Positions 61,362-64,000 of a stretch of 64,000 nt of DNA are shown piece by piece. The notes beneath the pieces are model-generated. The model was not told where the DNA came from and made no database searches. It saw only the letters and a list, made by a program, of their open reading frames with translations. Position numbers and translations under genes: made by a program. Where the stretch lies: NCBI RefSeq assembly GCF_029852145.1, contig NC_079971.1, positions 23,497,563-23,561,562 of the forward strand, given 5' to 3'. Numbering within the stretch: position 1 is the first letter of the stretch; every line of letters begins with the position of its first letter. Source of the DNA: Microplitis mediator. Lineage: Eukaryota > Arthropoda > Insecta > Hymenoptera > Braconidae.

Positions 61362-62334
61362 TGTCACATGTTTTCATGGCCCAATTTTCATCGAATTTTC
61401 CACAAATCAGCAAAATGTCATCGTAGCGATGACGAGCAACATGAAAAATTCTTATCCCATTTCCCTAGTTCTGCTGATTTGTCATCACAGGAACAGGGGA
61501 TGTTTAAGTATACTAATAAATACATCTTACATTACAAGACAATCTAAACAGAATAGAAGCAAACAAACAAAACAATTTATCTAACAAACATTTCCGTTAT
61601 TTTGCACAACTACCAAATGCTTCCTTAATAGCTTTGTCTGGCCACTTTGAAGCAATTAATAGCAGTAGCTACTTAGGGAAAAATAAAATAAAATAAAATA
61701 AGAATATAAGGGAGGACAGAAAAGGAAATAAAGGAAACATAATGATAAATACCGTATTCCCAAGTACGACTTGTACATTGTGCCTTACTCTAATCGTTGG
61801 GGCGTCCTCTAGGCTTGATGGTCCAAGGGGTAAGTGGATACTGGAGTACCGTTCCCAAGAAAACTTACGCCATACTCAAATATAACCTCTCATACAGTCT
61901 TATATCCTCCATTGTTATGATAATTCTTTCTTTGCTATTCGTTAAGTCGATTTCTAAGTAATTATTGATGATCATTATCATCCTATTATTTTGCAGACAT
62001 GTTAACTCTGCAAGAGATAAGAAGTAGGGAAGAAGGAACGAGAATTCAATGATCTTCAAGTCCTGGAAGTCAAGTTTTCATGATCCATAAGTCACGTGTT
62101 ATTTTATATATATATGTATGTATATAACATTTCTATGACAAGCATCGAACAAAGCGACTATTATAATGTATTATCGCTCAATGACTTGAGGGTGAATCAA
62201 AATCGTTCCGGTCTCGATTCGACTAGATAAATCAGACATGCCGACAATTCCAAGTCAAAACAGTAATAGCCTTAAAAAAAAAATATTACTATAATTTGAA
62301 TTTCAAGGATTATTTTCTACATTACAGTCAGCTA
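61362..62334. other. Unassigned spacer between two inverted MITE copies
   Basis: Unique sequence of moderate complexity. An (AAAAT)n-like run lies at 61680-61700. No supported gene. Confidence 0.4.
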
Positions 62335-62946
62335 CCCGTCATAAGCCTGCCCGTAATAGGCCTCTTTCCTCCAATCGGCGGTTATTGGGCCCAAACAGCT
62401 CTCCCACTTAACCACTTTTTGAGTTTCGGACCAGACGGCCCGTTATAAGCCTCCGTTAAAATTGACAAAATTATAAACTAAGAATAGGAAAAAATATCCA
62501 AATTAATGATGATAATTTACTATTTATGTTTCGCGGAGAGTAATTGAATCATTATTAAGTAAAATATAATTTATTGTTCATAATTGTAATCATTAATTGC
62601 ATTTAAAGCTTCTGTTACAATTTAAAAGTTTTATTGATCATTATGTTCATCAATAAAATTATTATTATTATTACTGTAATTAATACCGTTATCATTATAA
62701 TTTTTTGCATTATAATTATTATTAGTGTAAAAAGATAAGTATTTATTTTAGCGCCATAAGCACCAGAAAAATCGGGACTGGCGGATGTAACAAATCGTAA
62801 ACATGACCTTTAAAATCGCATAAAATAAAATAGGCTTATAACGGGTAGTCGAGAACAAAACTAATCGCTCGGTAGTGGGGGTCTAAAATTCCAAGAAAAA
62901 TTTCCCCTACGTCCCCTAGACCAGTCTTATGACGGGTAGTTGGCTG
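62335..62946 (-). mobile_element. CAGTCGACTACCCG MITE (copy 4), inverted
   Basis: 612 bp, TA-flanked, reverse orientation relative to copies 1-3. With copy 3 it forms an inverted repeat about 1 kb apart. Confidence 0.9.
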
Positions 62947-63483
62947 TATTGACAATTTTCGTGATGAATTATTTAATAATTTTAGTATATTTGTATACAA
63001 TATTAATTTAATTGTAATGGATTAATCGCAAGGACAATTAGTCCATTGTTTCGTGCAGTTGATCCTAAGGGAGTTTATTCACAGTCGACATTGTCAACGC
63101 CGCGTGCCGACAAAACAATATAGCCGTGAAGAAAAGGGGACTATATATATACATATATATACATATATACATATATACGCATAGTATTGTATGGATACAG
63201 AAGACACGTGGCGTGTGACACCACACGCGCACCCCTAATACATGATACGAGTGAGAATGCGAATATTGTCATATTGCCACGCATTATAAATATATAAATA
63301 TATATGAATGTGTTTATATTTGCTGTTCGTTCCCTTGTACAGGACTAATCACATTATTAATTTACAGGCGTCAAGATACACCTGAGGTTTAGCTAAATTT
63401 GATTATCATACTTCCGAAAAAAAAAACCCATGTGATTTTTTTAAAAATTATTTCAAATCAGCAAAAGAAACAATCATATTGTA
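62947..63483. other. Unassigned intergenic DNA
   Basis: Unique sequence with an ATAC microsatellite near 63145-63180. No gene. Confidence 0.4.
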
Positions 63484-64000
63484 GGGGAGGGTGGGGCAGA
63501 GCGGCCCCCCTAAGCCAATTATTACTTTCTGTGGCTTTCAACCATAAGATCACTTTGCTTTTGTCCTATTTCGAACAAATTTATGGACATTTTGCCAAAA
63601 TTCTGAAAAAAAAAATTTTTTTTGTGGGGCAGAGCGGCCCCCCTCCAAAAAATGACAAGAAATTTTTTTTTTCGTTTTTTTTTTTTTTAAAATTGTTTTT
63701 ATCATTAAGAATGTATTTCTTTCTCTTGACAACTATTTTTGGTTTTATATTACTCGAAAAAAATTTTTTAAGGTGTAATAAATCGTTTACTATCGATTAC
63801 CTTAATTACTAATTGTTATTTAATAAAAAAAAAACAATTCTATAGTTTTACTATATTTCAAAAATTTATCAACTAAAAAAAAAATTTTATTTTTATAAAT
63901 TTTTAGTGACCAAATTTGCCTCTTACATAGAAAAACGGCCGAAAAATATGAAAAAATAATTTTTCGGAAGTTTCGGCTGGTCCATTTTGCCCCAGGTGTT
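63484..64000 (+). mobile_element. Family B MITE (copy 4), cut by the window end
   Basis: GGGGAGGGTGGGGCAGAGCG start after TA. Nearly identical to the copy at 29018 for the visible 517 bp, and continues beyond the window. Confidence 0.88.

Overview
This is eukaryotic, AT-rich, repeat-dense DNA with spliced genes. The recognisable proteins (ERGIC-53, Vti1a, long-chain acyl-CoA synthetase, a BMP9/10-type ligand, microsomal triglyceride transfer protein) are animal proteins. Together with short GT-AG introns and a Mutator-like transposase of a kind common in insects, they suggest an insect. A hymenopteran, perhaps a parasitoid wasp, is my best guess, but nothing in the window proves the order.

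Layout. 1-14.4 kb has no gene I can support. It holds a 197-bp satellite with two elements inserted in it, two hAT-like long hairpins and several short-word arrays. 14.46-19.50 kb (minus) is ERGIC-53 in six exons. It is divergent from Vti1a (20.12-23.45 kb, plus, four exons), with about 0.62 kb between start codons. A 2.5-kb inverted-repeat-bounded array follows. 27.07-37.56 kb (minus) is ACSL, with seven shared or alternative coding exons plus a possible upstream first exon. It is head to head with an intronless BMP9/10-like ligand (37.84-38.88 kb, plus). 40.42-43.32 kb (minus) is Mtp in three exons, with two unassigned possible exons just upstream. 49.14-52.43 kb (minus) is a small three-exon secreted protein with two inhibitor-cystine-knot (ICK) domains. 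54.4-57.7 kb is a GC-richer, non-repetitive stretch without a convincing gene; it may be regulatory. 57.75-60.56 kb is an apparently intact Mutator-like DNA transposon. 60.7-64 kb holds more MITE copies.

Function. ERGIC-53 (ER-to-Golgi cargo receptor), Vti1a (Qb-SNARE), ACSL (fatty-acid activation) and Mtp (lipoprotein lipidation) all act in secretion or lipid handling. I see no evidence that they are co-regulated beyond the two head-to-head pairs.

The most unusual content is non-coding. By my coordinates nearly half of the window is repeats. Many belong to a set of elements that share TA target sites and ends starting CACTG, CACAG or CACGG followed by an A-rich stretch. Each family is filled internally with a different short, nearly self-complementary word repeated many times.
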